A DNA stretch of 64,000 nucleotides from Lichenicola sp964247755 (GCA_964247755.1 CAXTVX010000002.1:1-64000); one strand, 5' to 3'; positions 25,578 through 35,724 are shown, numbered from the stretch's first letter. Notes: generated by a model from the letters alone, not told the origin. Numbers and translations are program-made.

Positions 25578-26501
25578 ATGACCCATCCTCCACTCCCGGC
25601 GCTCGCCGCCCTGCTGCTGTCCCTCTGCCTGCCCGCCGGCGCCCGCGCCGCCGCGCTGACGCTGCCCGGCTGCGCCCTGGTGCACAGCGCCGCCCTGCAC
25701 GAGGGCGGCGGTCCGCGCGGCACCGGCTTCGACGCCGACAGGCCGGACGTGCTGCTGCCGGCCCTGCCGGACGCGGTGCTGCACGCAGCGCACCTGCACG
25801 CGGACGGCCGGGGCCCCGGCATGTCGGACGCGGTGCTGGAGCAGGCCGCCACCGCGGCGGCTGCGGGCGTGCTCCTGGCCCTGTCCGACCACCGCGACGC
25901 CTGCCCGGGCACGGTGATCCACGACGCGTTCGATCCCCTGGCACAGGCGCTCGGCCATGGCGGATCGGCCGCCTTCACCTGGTCCGGGGTGGCGATCCGC
26001 TCCGGCAACACCCGGCTCGGCGCCCGCCGGCTGTCGCTCCGGATGGACGGCAGCGGGCCGGCAGCCCAGGTGACGATCGCCCTGGATGGCGGGGTGTCGA
26101 ACGATGCCGCCGCCGGGCTGCTGCCGGAAACCCTGTCCGTGCACGCCTCCGTGCCGGCGGACCAGCTCCCTGCCCTGCTCGCCGCGTCCGGGCCTCCGTC
26201 ACGGCCGGTGGAGGTGACGATCGAGCGCCTGGACGCCCGGCGCGGCGACACCACGCTGAACGGCGAGGGCCACGGCACGATCGCGCCGGACCCGCAGGAC
26301 AGCAGCGGCGAGGGCCACCTCACCGCGCACGGCTTCGACACCCTGCTCGACGCCGCCAACGCGTCCGGCCTCGGGCGCCTGCGCACCGCCCTGTTCCTGG
26401 TCAAGCTGGTCGCGCACCGGCAGGGCGACCAGGCCGACTGGGACCTCGCCCTGCAGCGCGGCGTGCTGACGGTCAACAACGTGCCGCTGCCGATACGCTG
26501 A
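25578..26501 (+). CDS. DUF2125-family exported protein
   Basis: 307 aa from ATG 25578, which starts directly at a signal peptide (HPPLPALAALLLSLCLPAG, cleavage near ARA). A GTG ten codons upstream is possible but would add a basic extension. The ending LQRGVLTVNNVPLPIR and the repeated VTIERLDARRGDTTLNGEG / GHLTAHGFD pattern are characteristic of DUF2125, a periplasmic alphaproteobacterial family of unknown function with long beta-rich domains. No clear ribosome site. It converges on the RND pump gene. Confidence 0.7.
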   Translation: MTHPPLPALAALLLSLCLPAGARAAALTLPGCALVHSAALHEGGGPRGTGFDADRPDVLLPALPDAVLHAAHLHADGRGPGMSDAVLEQAATAAAAGVLLALSDHRDACPGTVIHDAFDPLAQALGHGGSAAFTWSGVAIRSGNTRLGARRLSLRMDGSGPAAQVTIALDGGVSNDAAAGLLPETLSVHASVPADQLPALLAASGPPSRPVEVTIERLDARRGDTTLNGEGHGTIAPDPQDSSGEGHLTAHGFDTLLDAANASGLGRLRTALFLVKLVAHRQGDQADWDLALQRGVLTVNNVPLPIR

Positions 26502-26573
26502 CAGGTCACCCGGCAGCCGGCCGGGATACGGGCCTACCGCATCGCCTGTCCGTCCGGCGCCGTCATGCCATCC

Positions 26574-29500
26574 CTACCGGGGCATCGCCCGCCTGCCGTG
26601 CCGCGTCACCCGCTGGTGGTCGCTCGCCACGAGCAGGTAGGCGGCGGGAACCACGAACAGGGTGAACGCGGTGCCGACGGCGAGGCCGCCGGCGATGACC
26701 AGGCCCATCGCGAACCGGGCCGCGGAACCGGGCCCGGTGGCGACGATCAGCGGCAGCACGCCGAACACCATCGCGCCGGTCGTCATCAGGATCGGCCGCA
26801 GGCGCAGGACGGCGGCGAGCTCGATGGCCGCTCGCCTGGACAGGCCCCGCTTCTGCTGCTCGTTCGCCACCTCCACGATCAGGATCCCGTGCTTGCTGAT
26901 CAGGCCCGCCAGCGTCACCAGGCCGATCTCGCTGAAGATGTTGAGCGAGGCGCCGCCGACCCCCATCCAGATGAAGAACAGGGCACCCGCCAGCGACATC
27001 GGGACGGATGCCAGGATGACCAGCGGGTCGCGGAAGCTCTCGAACAGCGCCGCCAGCGCCAGGAAGATGACGATCACCGCGAAGCCGAAGCTTGGCAGGA
27101 ACGAGCCCCGTTCGGTGACGTACTCGCGCAGCGCCCCGGCGGCGTCGGTGGTGAAGTCCGACGGCAGGTCCTGGCGCGCCAGGGCCTGCAGGGCGCGCAG
27201 GGCGCGCTCGGTGGTGACGCCCGGACGGGGAATGCCGGACAGGGTGGTCGCGTTGAGCTGCTGGAAATGGGTGATCTGCTCCGGCATGACCTGGTGCGAC
27301 AGGGTGGCGACCGAGGACAGCAGGATCGGGACGCCGCCGACGGTGGCGATCGGATAGTCCAGGATCTGCGCCGCGTTGAGGCGCTGGTCGCGCATCACCA
27401 TCGGCATCACCCGGTAGGAGTGCTGGTGGACGCTGAAGTAGTTCACGTAGTTGCCACCGAGCAGCCAGTTCAGGGCCTGGCCGACGTCGGACACGCGCAG
27501 GCCGAGCTGGGCCAGCTTCGCGCGGTCGAGCTCGATCGTGGTCTGCGGCTGGTCGATCCTGAGGTCCTTGTCGATATAGGCGAACAGGCCGCTGCGTCGT
27601 GCCCCCAGCAGGATCCGGTCGCTGACCTCGGCCAGTGCGTCGACCGGGCCGGATCCCTTGAGCACGAACTGGATCGGCATTCCCTGCGCGCCGGGCAGCG
27701 AAGGCGGCTGGTACACCGCAAGCTGCAGCCCGGCGACGTCGTCCAGGGCCACCTGCAGCTGGTCCTGCAGCACCATGGCGGTGCGACGGCGCCGGTTCCA
27801 TGGCTTGAGCACCAGGCCGTCGCCGACCTGGCCCGGACTGTCCACCAGCCAGTACAGGGCGCCCTCCGGGATCGCCTGCATGGCGCGGATGATCGGCGGG
27901 TCGTAGCCGGCGATCTGGTCCAGCCCGGCGTTAGGAGGCGCCTGGCCGCCGACGACCAGGAGCCCGGTGTCTTCCTGGGGGGCCAGCTCGCTGGACGCAT
28001 GCTGGAACATCAGGACCATGGCGACCACCACGGCGAGGCCGCACGCGACCAGCACCGGCCAGACCGCAAGGGCGCGACGAAGCATATGCCGGTAGGCCCG
28101 TTCGATCAGCCGCTGTGCCGCATCGTTGAGGCGCGCCAGGCGGCCTCGCCGCCGCTGCTCGGGGCGAAGCAGGTAGGCGCACATCATCGGCGACAGGGTC
28201 AGCGCGACCACGGCGGACACCGTCACGCTCGCGGCCAGGGTGAAGGCGAACTCGGTGAACAGGGCGCCGGTGAGGCCGGCCTGCAGGCCGACCGGGACGT
28301 AGGCCGCGATCAGCACCGCCGTCATCGCCAGGATCGGGCCAAGCAGCGAGCCGGCCGCCAGGGAGGCGGCGGCGAACGGCGTCATCCCCTCCCGCAGGTG
28401 GCGATCGACGCTTTCCACGATGATGATCGCGTCGTCGACAACCAGGCCGATCGCCAGCACCAGCGCCAGAAGCGTCAGCAGGTTGATCGAGAACCCCATC
28501 ATCGCCATCAGGCTGAGCGTCCCGATCAGCGAGAGCGGGATGGTGGCCAGCGGAATGAAGACGGAGCGCGGGGAGCCCAGGAACACCAGCACGGCCAGCG
28601 CCACGATGCCCACCGCCTCGCCGAGTGCGACCAGCACCTCGTGCCGCGACGCGTCGACGTAGTCGGCGGCGCTGTACAGGATCCTCCCCTGCATGCCGGG
28701 CGGCATGGTGGCGCAGATCGCGGCGAAGGTCGTCCGGAGGCGACGCGCGACCTCGAGCAGGTTGGCGGTCGGGGACACGGAGATGCCGAGTGCCGCTCCC
28801 GAGCCCAGGCTGTCGGTCAGGCTCATGGCCGGGTTGTCCGAGCCGTAGCGGACATCGGCGACGTCGCCCAGGCGGACGAGGGTGCCGTTGCGCCGGGCGA
28901 CCACGAGGGTGCGGAACTGCTCCTCCGTGTGCAGGCCGCTGGCGATGGCGAGGTTGGCGAAGGTGGTCCCGCTCAGCGTGGTGCCGACGCCGGTGATGTA
29001 GTCGTTGGCGCCGAGCGCGTCGGTGACGTCGGTGGCGGTCAGACCGTAGCCGGCGAGTCGCCGCGGGTCGAGCCAGACACGCAGCGCGATGCTGGACGAG
29101 GTCAGGTTGACGACCGAGAGCACGCCGGGCACCGCCTGCAGCTGCGGCACCACGAACCGCGTCAGGTAGTCCGACACCTGCTGCGGCGCGATCCGGGTGC
29201 TGGAGACGGCGAGCTGCATCTCCTGGCCGGCGGCGTTGTAGACGGCGATCACCGGCGGCTGGTAGCCGGCAGGCAGCTGGCTGGTGATGCCCTGGACGAA
29301 GGCCTGGACCTGCGTCATGGCCCTGTTCGGGTCCTGGTTGAGACGCAGGCTGAGGACCACGGTGCTGATGCCCGACTGGCTCTGCGAGGTCATGTAGTCG
29401 ATGCCCTCGGTCTGGGCCACAGCGGCCTCGATCGGCGTGGTGATGAAGCTCGCGACCGTGGTCGCATCCGCGCCGTAGAAGCTGGTCTGGATGACGATCG

Positions 29501-29597
29501 TGGCGCTGACCGTCCGCGGGAACTGCTGCATCGGCAGGGTCGCCCCGGCGCGCAGGCCGGCGATCAGGATCAGCAGGCTGACCACCAGCGCGAGCAC
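26574..29597 (-). CDS. RND multidrug efflux transporter, inner-membrane subunit
   Basis: At least 1007 aa with the HAE1/MdtB-like RND layout: TM1, a large periplasmic loop, TM2-6 with GLVVDDAIIIVESVDRHL (the proton-relay Asp pair), a second loop, then TM8-12 with GLISKHGILIVEVANEQ. GTG 29595-29597 is the first conventional start, but the family's FIRRP motif lies just upstream in frame. A CTG at 29628-29630, preceded by TAGGA at 8 nt and 10 nt after the adaptor stop, would include it and is probably the true start. Pumps drugs or lipophiles in exchange for protons, working with the adaptor encoded just upstream. No outer-membrane channel gene is adjacent. Confidence 0.93.
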   Translation of the reverse strand: MLALVVSLLILIAGLRAGATLPMQQFPRTVSATIVIQTSFYGADATTVASFITTPIEAAVAQTEGIDYMTSQSQSGISTVVLSLRLNQDPNRAMTQVQAFVQGITSQLPAGYQPPVIAVYNAAGQEMQLAVSSTRIAPQQVSDYLTRFVVPQLQAVPGVLSVVNLTSSSIALRVWLDPRRLAGYGLTATDVTDALGANDYITGVGTTLSGTTFANLAIASGLHTEEQFRTLVVARRNGTLVRLGDVADVRYGSDNPAMSLTDSLGSGAALGISVSPTANLLEVARRLRTTFAAICATMPPGMQGRILYSAADYVDASRHEVLVALGEAVGIVALAVLVFLGSPRSVFIPLATIPLSLIGTLSLMAMMGFSINLLTLLALVLAIGLVVDDAIIIVESVDRHLREGMTPFAAASLAAGSLLGPILAMTAVLIAAYVPVGLQAGLTGALFTEFAFTLAASVTVSAVVALTLSPMMCAYLLRPEQRRRGRLARLNDAAQRLIERAYRHMLRRALAVWPVLVACGLAVVVAMVLMFQHASSELAPQEDTGLLVVGGQAPPNAGLDQIAGYDPPIIRAMQAIPEGALYWLVDSPGQVGDGLVLKPWNRRRRTAMVLQDQLQVALDDVAGLQLAVYQPPSLPGAQGMPIQFVLKGSGPVDALAEVSDRILLGARRSGLFAYIDKDLRIDQPQTTIELDRAKLAQLGLRVSDVGQALNWLLGGNYVNYFSVHQHSYRVMPMVMRDQRLNAAQILDYPIATVGGVPILLSSVATLSHQVMPEQITHFQQLNATTLSGIPRPGVTTERALRALQALARQDLPSDFTTDAAGALREYVTERGSFLPSFGFAVIVIFLALAALFESFRDPLVILASVPMSLAGALFFIWMGVGGASLNIFSEIGLVTLAGLISKHGILIVEVANEQQKRGLSRRAAIELAAVLRLRPILMTTGAMVFGVLPLIVATGPGSAARFAMGLVIAGGLAVGTAFTLFVVPAAYLLVASDHQRVTRHGRRAMPR

Positions 29598-29640
29598 CGG
29601 ACGGCGGATGAAGACGTCGGTCGGGCGCAGCGGGACGATC

Positions 29641-30774
29641 CTATTCCTGCGGCAGGCGGGGATGCGGATCGAAGTCTGGCTGCACCGCGTTGTTCACCCG
29701 CACCGGCGTGCCTTCGTGGAGCTTGAGCTGGCCGGCCGTGACCACCTCCTCGCCGGCCGACAGCCCGGACAGGATCGCGACCTGGTCGCCGCGCTCCGGC
29801 CCGGTCGTGACCAGGAGCTGGTGGGCGATGCGCCCTCCTCCCGCCGGAGCATCGCGCAGCACGTAGACGGTGCTGCCGTAGGTGGTCGAAGAGATCGCCG
29901 AAAGCGGAAGCGTGACGTGCTGCTGCGCCCCGCCGATCCTGGCGCGCACGGAGACGAACATGCCGGGAACCAGGGCATGATCGCGGTTGCCAATCGCGGC
30001 GCGCACCAGCACCGTCCGGCTGGCCTGGTCCACCTGCGGCGTGATCGCCTGGACCCGTCCGGCGAACACCCGGTCGCCCCAGGCGTCCACCGTCACGTCC
30101 GCCTCGATGCCGACATGCAGGTCGCGCAGCCGCTGCTGCGGCACGTAGAAGTCGACATCGACCGGATCGAGCGACTGCAGGGTGACCACGAAGGTGCCGG
30201 CCGGGAGGAACTCGCCGTAGTCGATCTGCCGGATGCCGAGCTGTCCGGCGAACGGCGCCGTCAGGGTCTTCTCGCTGATCATGGCCTGCTGCGAATCGAT
30301 CTGGCCCAGAAGGGCGGACAGGTTGGCCTGGTCCTGGTCGACCACCGCGGTGCTGGTGGTCCTGGACTGCAGGAGCCGGAAATCGCGGGCGAGGCTGACG
30401 GCGGCGAACCGGGCCTGCGCCTTGAGCTGGGCAACGCGGCCCGGCTCGTCGTTCAGGCGCAGCTGGGCCAGCACGTCACCGGCGGCGACCGCCTGGCCGG
30501 ACACGAAGTTGATCCTGGACACGATGCCGGACGCCTCAAAGGCGAGGTTCACGCCGCGCTCGGCCCGGAGGTTGCCGACCGCGTCCAGGGTCGGCTGCCA
30601 GTCGAGCAGGGGAGCCGCAATGGTCGAGACGACCTGGGCCGGCTCCGGCGCGTCGGAGCGGGCGAGGCAGGCGGGGAAGACACAGGAAAAACACAGCAGC
30701 AGGACGGCAGCCACCTGGCCGGGACGGAAACCGGACCCTCGTCGTTCCGGCAACGCGGCTCGGCATGGGAGCAT
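29641..30774 (-). CDS. RND efflux periplasmic adaptor (membrane fusion protein)
   Basis: 377 aa from ATG 30772-30774. A signal peptide or lipoprotein-type leader (VAAVLLLCFSCVFPACLA) precedes the adaptor: a barrel-sandwich half GVNLAFEASGIVSRINFVSGQAVAAGDVLAQL, an alpha-hairpin (KAQARFAAVSLARDFRLLQ ... TAVVDQDQANLSAL), the second half TLTAPFAGQLGIRQIDYGEFLPAG, and beta-barrel/membrane-proximal domains through GDQVAILSGLSAGEEVVTAGQLKLHEG. It links the RND pump to an outer-membrane channel. Stop TAG 29641-29643 lies about 10 nt before the proposed pump start, so they form an operon. Confidence 0.9.
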   Translation of the reverse strand: MLPCRAALPERRGSGFRPGQVAAVLLLCFSCVFPACLARSDAPEPAQVVSTIAAPLLDWQPTLDAVGNLRAERGVNLAFEASGIVSRINFVSGQAVAAGDVLAQLRLNDEPGRVAQLKAQARFAAVSLARDFRLLQSRTTSTAVVDQDQANLSALLGQIDSQQAMISEKTLTAPFAGQLGIRQIDYGEFLPAGTFVVTLQSLDPVDVDFYVPQQRLRDLHVGIEADVTVDAWGDRVFAGRVQAITPQVDQASRTVLVRAAIGNRDHALVPGMFVSVRARIGGAQQHVTLPLSAISSTTYGSTVYVLRDAPAGGGRIAHQLLVTTGPERGDQVAILSGLSAGEEVVTAGQLKLHEGTPVRVNNAVQPDFDPHPRLPQE

Positions 30775-30989
30775 GGACTGCGACGTCGACCCCGGAACGG
30801 CTTCCCTGGGCTGCGGCAGGCAGTCCGATCCGGGCGCCCCGCAACGGACGCGAGTCACGCAGCGATCGGGATGGCTGTCAATCGTCCATCCGGACGACTC
30901 CGGTCGCCCGGTCGAACATGACGACAGGCTCGACGCTCGTGCGGCCCGACGCGGATCGGCCGCCAACCCGCTGGACGACGGCCGGGAGA

Positions 30990-31802
30990 TCAGTAGACCC
31001 TGGCGGTTCCTTCCGGCCGGATCCCGCCGCCGCGTCCGTAGCGCGCCGCCAGCGCGTCGCTGCCGCGACACAGCAGCGACACGTCGGTGCCGACGGCAAC
31101 GAAGGTGGCGCCGAGCGCGATCGCCTGACGCACCAGCGCCTCGTCGCCCATGATGATGCCGGCCGCCTTGCCCGTCGCGACGATGCGGCGCAGCCCGTCC
31201 TCGATCGCCGCCTGCGCCGCCGGCGCGCCGGGATCGCCCAAATGGCCAAGCGAGGCGGACAGGTCGGCCGGGCCGATGAACAGCCCGTCCACGCCCTCGA
31301 CCGCGGCGATCGCTTCTAGGTTGTCGAGGCCCCGACGGGTCTCGATCTGCACCAGCAGGCAGACCCCCTCGTCCGCATGGTGCACGTAGCCGGCGTCGCG
31401 GTCGAAGCCGGCGGCGCGCGCCACCGCGGCGCCGACGCCGCGACGGCCGCGCGGCGGGTAGCGCATCGCTGCTACTAGGGCCTCCGCCTGCTCCGCCGTC
31501 TCCACCATCGGCACCAGCAGAGTGCGCGCGCCGATGTCGAGCAGCTGCTTGATGATCCACGTCTCGCCGACCGGCGTGCGCACCACCGCGGCAGAAGGGA
31601 ACGCGGCCACCACCTGCAGCTGCGCCAGGATCGAGCGCAGGTCGTTCGGCCCGTGCTCGCCATCGATCAGCAGCCAGTCGAACCCGGCGCCGGCGCAGAT
31701 CTCGGCGGTGTAGGCGTCGGCGAGCGACAGCCAGAACCCGATCTGCAGCGTACCCTGTCGCAGCCGGTCCTTGAACCGGTTGCCGCTCGCAGCGCCGCTC
31801 AT
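30990..31802 (-). CDS. HpcH/HpaI-type 2-keto-acid aldolase
   Basis: 270 aa, class II pyruvate aldolase fold. Motifs include WLLIDGEHGPND (catalytic His region), VRTPVGE, VPMVETAEQAEALVAAMRYPPRGRRGVG, VQIETRRGLDNLEAIAAVEGVDGLFIGPADLSASLGH (metal-binding Glu/Asp) and a closing GTDVSLL. Such enzymes cleave 4-hydroxy-2-oxo acids from aromatic or sugar-acid breakdown into pyruvate and an aldehyde. No pathway partner is adjacent. The ATG (31800-31802) overlaps the mfd TGA as ATGA, so it is co-translated with mfd, which is an odd functional pairing. Confidence 0.9.
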   Translation of the reverse strand: MSGAASGNRFKDRLRQGTLQIGFWLSLADAYTAEICAGAGFDWLLIDGEHGPNDLRSILAQLQVVAAFPSAAVVRTPVGETWIIKQLLDIGARTLLVPMVETAEQAEALVAAMRYPPRGRRGVGAAVARAAGFDRDAGYVHHADEGVCLLVQIETRRGLDNLEAIAAVEGVDGLFIGPADLSASLGHLGDPGAPAAQAAIEDGLRRIVATGKAAGIIMGDEALVRQAIALGATFVAVGTDVSLLCRGSDALAARYGRGGGIRPEGTARVY

Positions 31803-34800
31803 GCCGCCTTCGCCCCCTCGGCCAGCAGGTTCAGGCGCCCGACCACGTCGCGCGCCAGCCCGATCCGCTGCGCCGTGGTCATCTCGCGCAGGATCGCCAG
31901 CTTGTGGTCCGGGCGCAACCGCATCTCGGCGCCCTTGCTGCCGATCCAGGACACCAGCCCGGCCGGGTTGCGGAAGCTGTTGCCGCGGAACTGCAGCACC
32001 ATGCCCTTCGGCCCCGCTTCCAGCTTCTCGATCCCCGCCGCCCGGCACAGCCGCTTCAGCGTCACCACCTCCAGCAGGTTGCCGACCTCCTCGGGCAGCG
32101 GCCCGAAGCGGTCAACCAGCTCGGCCGCCATCGCCTCGGTCTCGGCATCGCCCGGCAGCGCGCCGATGCGCCGGTACAGCCCGAGCCGCACGGCCAGGTC
32201 CGGCACGTAGGTGTCAGGGATCAGCACCGGCAGCCCCAGCACGATGTTCGGGGTCCAGTCGCGGTCCGCGGCCTTCCGCTTACCCTTCTCGCGTCGCAGG
32301 TCGTCGACCGCGTCCTCCAGCATCTGCTGGTACAGCTCGATGCCCACCTCGCGTATGTGGCCGCTCTGCTCGTCGCCCAGCAGGTTGCCGGCGCCGCGCA
32401 GGTCGAGGTCGTGGGAGGCCAGGGTGAAGCCGGCGCCGAGCTGGTCCAGCGTCTGCATCACCTCCAGCCGCTTCTCCGACGACGGCGACAGGCGGTGCTG
32501 CTGCGGCCAGGTGAGATAGGCGTAGCCGCGCTGCTTGCCGCGCCCGACCCGGCCACGCAGCTGATAAAGCTGGCCCAGCCCGAACATGTCGGCGCGGTAA
32601 ATCACCAGCGTGTTCACCGAGGGCATGTCGAGCCCGCTCTCGACGATGTTGGTCGAGAGCAGGATGTCGTACTTGCCGTCGCCGAACTCGGTCATCACCC
32701 GCTCCAGCTCGGTCGGCGTCAGGCGGCCATGCGCCTGCACCAGGCGCGCGTCGGGCACGATCTCGCGCAGCCGCTCGGCCATGCGGTCGAGGTCCTCCAC
32801 ACGCGGCACCACGCAGAACACCTGGCCGCCGCGGAACCGCTCGCGCTGCACCGCCTCGCGGATCACCACGTGATCGAACGGCATGATGAAGGTGCGCACC
32901 GCCAGCCGGTCGGTCGGCGGCGTCGCGATCAGGCTCATCTCGCGCACGCCGGTCAGGGCCAGCTGCAGGGTGCGCGGGATCGGCGTGGCGGAGAGCGTCA
33001 GCACGTGCACGTCCTCGCGCAGCGCCTTCAGCTTCTCCTTGTGGGCGACGCCGAAATGCTGCTCCTCGTCGACGATCAGCAGGCCGAGGTCGACGAACTC
33101 GATCCCCTTGGCCAGCAGCGCATGGGTGCCGACCACGATCGTCACGCTGCCGTCGGCCAGGCCCTTCTTGACCACGGCGGCGTCCTTGGGGCTCACCATG
33201 CGCGACAGCTGCTCGACCCGCACCGGCAGGCCGGCGAACCGGGCGGCGAAGACGCGGGCGTGCTGTCGCGCCAGCAGCGTGGTCGGCACCACCACCGCCA
33301 CCTGGCTGCCGGACAGCGCGGCCACGAATGCCGCCCGCAGCGCCACCTCGGTCTTGCCGAAGCCGACGTCGCCGCAGATCAGCCGGTCCATCGGCCGCCC
33401 GGACGCCATGTCCTCCAGCACGTCGGCGATGGCGCGTGTCTGGTCCTCGGTCTCCACGAACGGGAACCGGGCGCAGAACTCGTCCCAGGTGCCTTCCGCC
33501 GGCGCCAGGCTCGGCGCCTCGCGCATGTGCCGCGCCGCCGCGGTACGGATCAGCTCGCCCGCCATGTCGCGGATCCGCTGCTTCATCTTCGACTTGCGGT
33601 TCTGCCAGGAGCTGCCGCCGAGCCGGTCCAGCGACACGCCCGCCTGCTCCGAGCCGAACCGGCTCAGCAGCTCGATGTTCTCCACCGGCAGGAACAGCTT
33701 CTCGTTGCCGTCATAGATCAGGCGCAGGCAGTCGTGCGGGGCGGCGGCGACCGCACCGCGATCGACGCCGATGGTCTCGAGCCCGTCATAACGGCCGATG
33801 CCGTAATCCTGGTGCACCACCAGGTCGCCCTCGGCGATCTCGGTGGCCTCTGCGATGAATTGGTCCGCCCGCTTGCGCCGCCGGGGCGGACGCGAGATGC
33901 GCTCGCCGAGCAGGTCCTGCTCCGAGACCAGCGCCAGGCCGTTCTTCCCGTCCGGGGCGGTGAAGCCGCGCTCAAGCCCGAGCGTGAGCAGGCCGACCCG
34001 GCCCGGCTTCAGCCTGGCCGCGGCAGCCCAGTCGTCGACCGCCTCGACCTCCAGCCCGGCCTCGCGCAGCAGGGTGCCGATCCGCTCGCGCGAGCCGCGG
34101 CTCCAGGCGGTGACGAAGCTGCGGCGGCGCTGCCCGGCCCACGCGGCGACCTGCTCGCGCAGCATGGCGAACACGCCCTCGCGCTGGCCGGGGGGCAGGG
34201 AGCGCGCGAACATGATCCCGGGGCGTCCGCCGGCATCATATCCGGCCGCGTCGTCGGGCCTGGCGAACGGGCTGAACGCCAGCACCGGCAGCCGGTCCAG
34301 CATGGCGGTCCAGGCGGCACGGTCGAGGTAGAGCAGCGCCGGGGGCAGCGCCCGGTACGGCACCTCGCCGTCCCGCGCCGGCAGGGTGCGCGCCTGCGCA
34401 TGGTCGGCGATCATCTCCAGCCGCGCCGTCAGCACCTCGTCGACCTGGTGGTCGAGGCTGAGCGACACCCCGGGCAGGTAGTCGATCAGCGTGTCCAGAT
34501 GGTCGTGGAACAGCGGCATCCAGTGCTCGACCCCGGCATGGCGGCGCCCGTCGGACACGCTGGCGTAGATCGGGTCACCCGCCGCCTCGGGACCGAACCG
34601 CTCGCGCCAGCCGGTGCGGAAGCGGGTGATGCTGTCGGCGTCGAACGAGATCTCCGACACCGGGCGCAGCACCAGCGCGTCGAGCTTGTCGGTGGAACGC
34701 TGCGTCGCCGGGTCGAAGCGGCGGATGTTCTCGACCTCGTCGCCGAACAGGTCGAGGCGCACCGGCTCCGCCTCGCCGGAAGGGAAGATGTCGACGATGC

Positions 34801-35308
34801 CGCCGCGGGTGGCGAACTCGCCCGGCTCCATCACCGTGTCGGTGCGGCCGTAGCCGCTGCCCACCAGCACCTCGACCAGGAACAGCAGGTCCAGGGTGTC
34901 GCCGGTCTTCACCGTCAGCGACTGCCCGGCAAAGGCCGAGCGCGGCGGCACCCGCTGCACCAGGGCGTTCACCGTGGTCAGCACGATCAGCGGCCGCGAC
35001 GACGGCTCCAGCAGCCGCGACAGGGTCGCCACCCGTTCCGACACGATCTCCGGGTTGGGCGACACCCGGTCATAGGGCAGGCAGTCCCAGGCCGGGAACC
35101 GCAGCACTTCCGCCTCCGGCCGCACGAAGGCGAGCAGGTCCGCCAGCCGCGCGAGCCCGGCATCATCACGGGCCACGTGCAGCAGCGGCCCGTCATGCTC
35201 GCCGCCGAACGCCGTCTGGCGACGGGCCAGCAGCAGCGCGTCGTAGCCGTCCGGCGCCCCCCAGACGGTGGTGGTGCGGCTGGCCGCCCCCGCGCCGTCG
35301 GCGCTCAA
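31799..35308 (-). CDS. mfd: Transcription-repair coupling factor Mfd
   Basis: 1169 aa, normal for Mfd. The protein removes stalled RNA polymerase and recruits UvrA to the damaged strand. In order: UvrB-like N-terminal domains (FPAWDCLPYDRVSPNPEIVSERVATL), the RNA-polymerase interaction domain (LVVHQDYGIGRYDGL), the helicase core with ICGDVGFGKTEVALRAAF (Walker A), DEEQHFGVAHKEKLK and VLTLSATPIPRTL, the TRG-type RGRVGRGKQRGYAYL stretch, and the C-terminal domain. No ATG/GTG fits. TTG 35306-35308 overlaps the sdhE TGA as TTGA and gives the expected N-terminus, so translation is probably coupled to sdhE. Confidence 0.97.
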   Translation of the reverse strand: MSADGAGAASRTTTVWGAPDGYDALLLARRQTAFGGEHDGPLLHVARDDAGLARLADLLAFVRPEAEVLRFPAWDCLPYDRVSPNPEIVSERVATLSRLLEPSSRPLIVLTTVNALVQRVPPRSAFAGQSLTVKTGDTLDLLFLVEVLVGSGYGRTDTVMEPGEFATRGGIVDIFPSGEAEPVRLDLFGDEVENIRRFDPATQRSTDKLDALVLRPVSEISFDADSITRFRTGWRERFGPEAAGDPIYASVSDGRRHAGVEHWMPLFHDHLDTLIDYLPGVSLSLDHQVDEVLTARLEMIADHAQARTLPARDGEVPYRALPPALLYLDRAAWTAMLDRLPVLAFSPFARPDDAAGYDAGGRPGIMFARSLPPGQREGVFAMLREQVAAWAGQRRRSFVTAWSRGSRERIGTLLREAGLEVEAVDDWAAAARLKPGRVGLLTLGLERGFTAPDGKNGLALVSEQDLLGERISRPPRRRKRADQFIAEATEIAEGDLVVHQDYGIGRYDGLETIGVDRGAVAAAPHDCLRLIYDGNEKLFLPVENIELLSRFGSEQAGVSLDRLGGSSWQNRKSKMKQRIRDMAGELIRTAAARHMREAPSLAPAEGTWDEFCARFPFVETEDQTRAIADVLEDMASGRPMDRLICGDVGFGKTEVALRAAFVAALSGSQVAVVVPTTLLARQHARVFAARFAGLPVRVEQLSRMVSPKDAAVVKKGLADGSVTIVVGTHALLAKGIEFVDLGLLIVDEEQHFGVAHKEKLKALREDVHVLTLSATPIPRTLQLALTGVREMSLIATPPTDRLAVRTFIMPFDHVVIREAVQRERFRGGQVFCVVPRVEDLDRMAERLREIVPDARLVQAHGRLTPTELERVMTEFGDGKYDILLSTNIVESGLDMPSVNTLVIYRADMFGLGQLYQLRGRVGRGKQRGYAYLTWPQQHRLSPSSEKRLEVMQTLDQLGAGFTLASHDLDLRGAGNLLGDEQSGHIREVGIELYQQMLEDAVDDLRREKGKRKAADRDWTPNIVLGLPVLIPDTYVPDLAVRLGLYRRIGALPGDAETEAMAAELVDRFGPLPEEVGNLLEVVTLKRLCRAAGIEKLEAGPKGMVLQFRGNSFRNPAGLVSWIGSKGAEMRLRPDHKLAILREMTTAQRIGLARDVVGRLNLLAEGAKAA

Positions 35309-35658
35309 CGGGTCATGTCCGCGAACGGGCGCGAACGGGCGGCGGCCAGCACAGCCTGCAGCATCGGCGTGTCGCAGTCGGCCGGGATCGCGCGGCGCCC
35401 CATCAGCCAGTCGGCGAGGTCCACGTCCGGCAGCTCCATCAGCTCCTCCAGCGCGTCCAGCTCGTCGTCGGAAAAGCCGGCGATGCGCGGCGACACGAAG
35501 CCGCCGATCAGCAGGTCGGTCTCGTGGGTGCCGCGATGGGTGGCGCGGAACAGGATGCGGCGTCGCCGCGGGTCCAGTCCGGGCTGGAGATCGGGGCCGT
35601 GGACGTCGGAATCGGGCTTGCTCGGGATCACGTCTGGTTCCATGGCGCGGGCTGTCAT
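35305..35658 (-). CDS. sdhE: Succinate dehydrogenase assembly factor SdhE (FAD assembly factor)
   Basis: 117 aa. The core RRRRILFRATHRGTHETDLLIGGF contains the RGxxE motif (here RGTHE) essential for flavinylating SdhA, and the helical ELDALEELMELPDVDLADWLMG segment is typical. The N-terminus is about 20 residues longer than minimal SdhE. ATG 35656-35658 is chosen; 35641-35643 is an alternative. sdhE beside mfd and divergent from recG is a conserved alphaproteobacterial arrangement. Confidence 0.92.
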   Translation of the reverse strand: MTARAMEPDVIPSKPDSDVHGPDLQPGLDPRRRRILFRATHRGTHETDLLIGGFVSPRIAGFSDDELDALEELMELPDVDLADWLMGRRAIPADCDTPMLQAVLAAARSRPFADMTR

Positions 35659-35724
35659 ATAGCCGCGCACCCACCTCGTGTCAGCCCGCCCCTTCCGTCT
35701 GTCCTCCGAAAGGCACGACACCGC

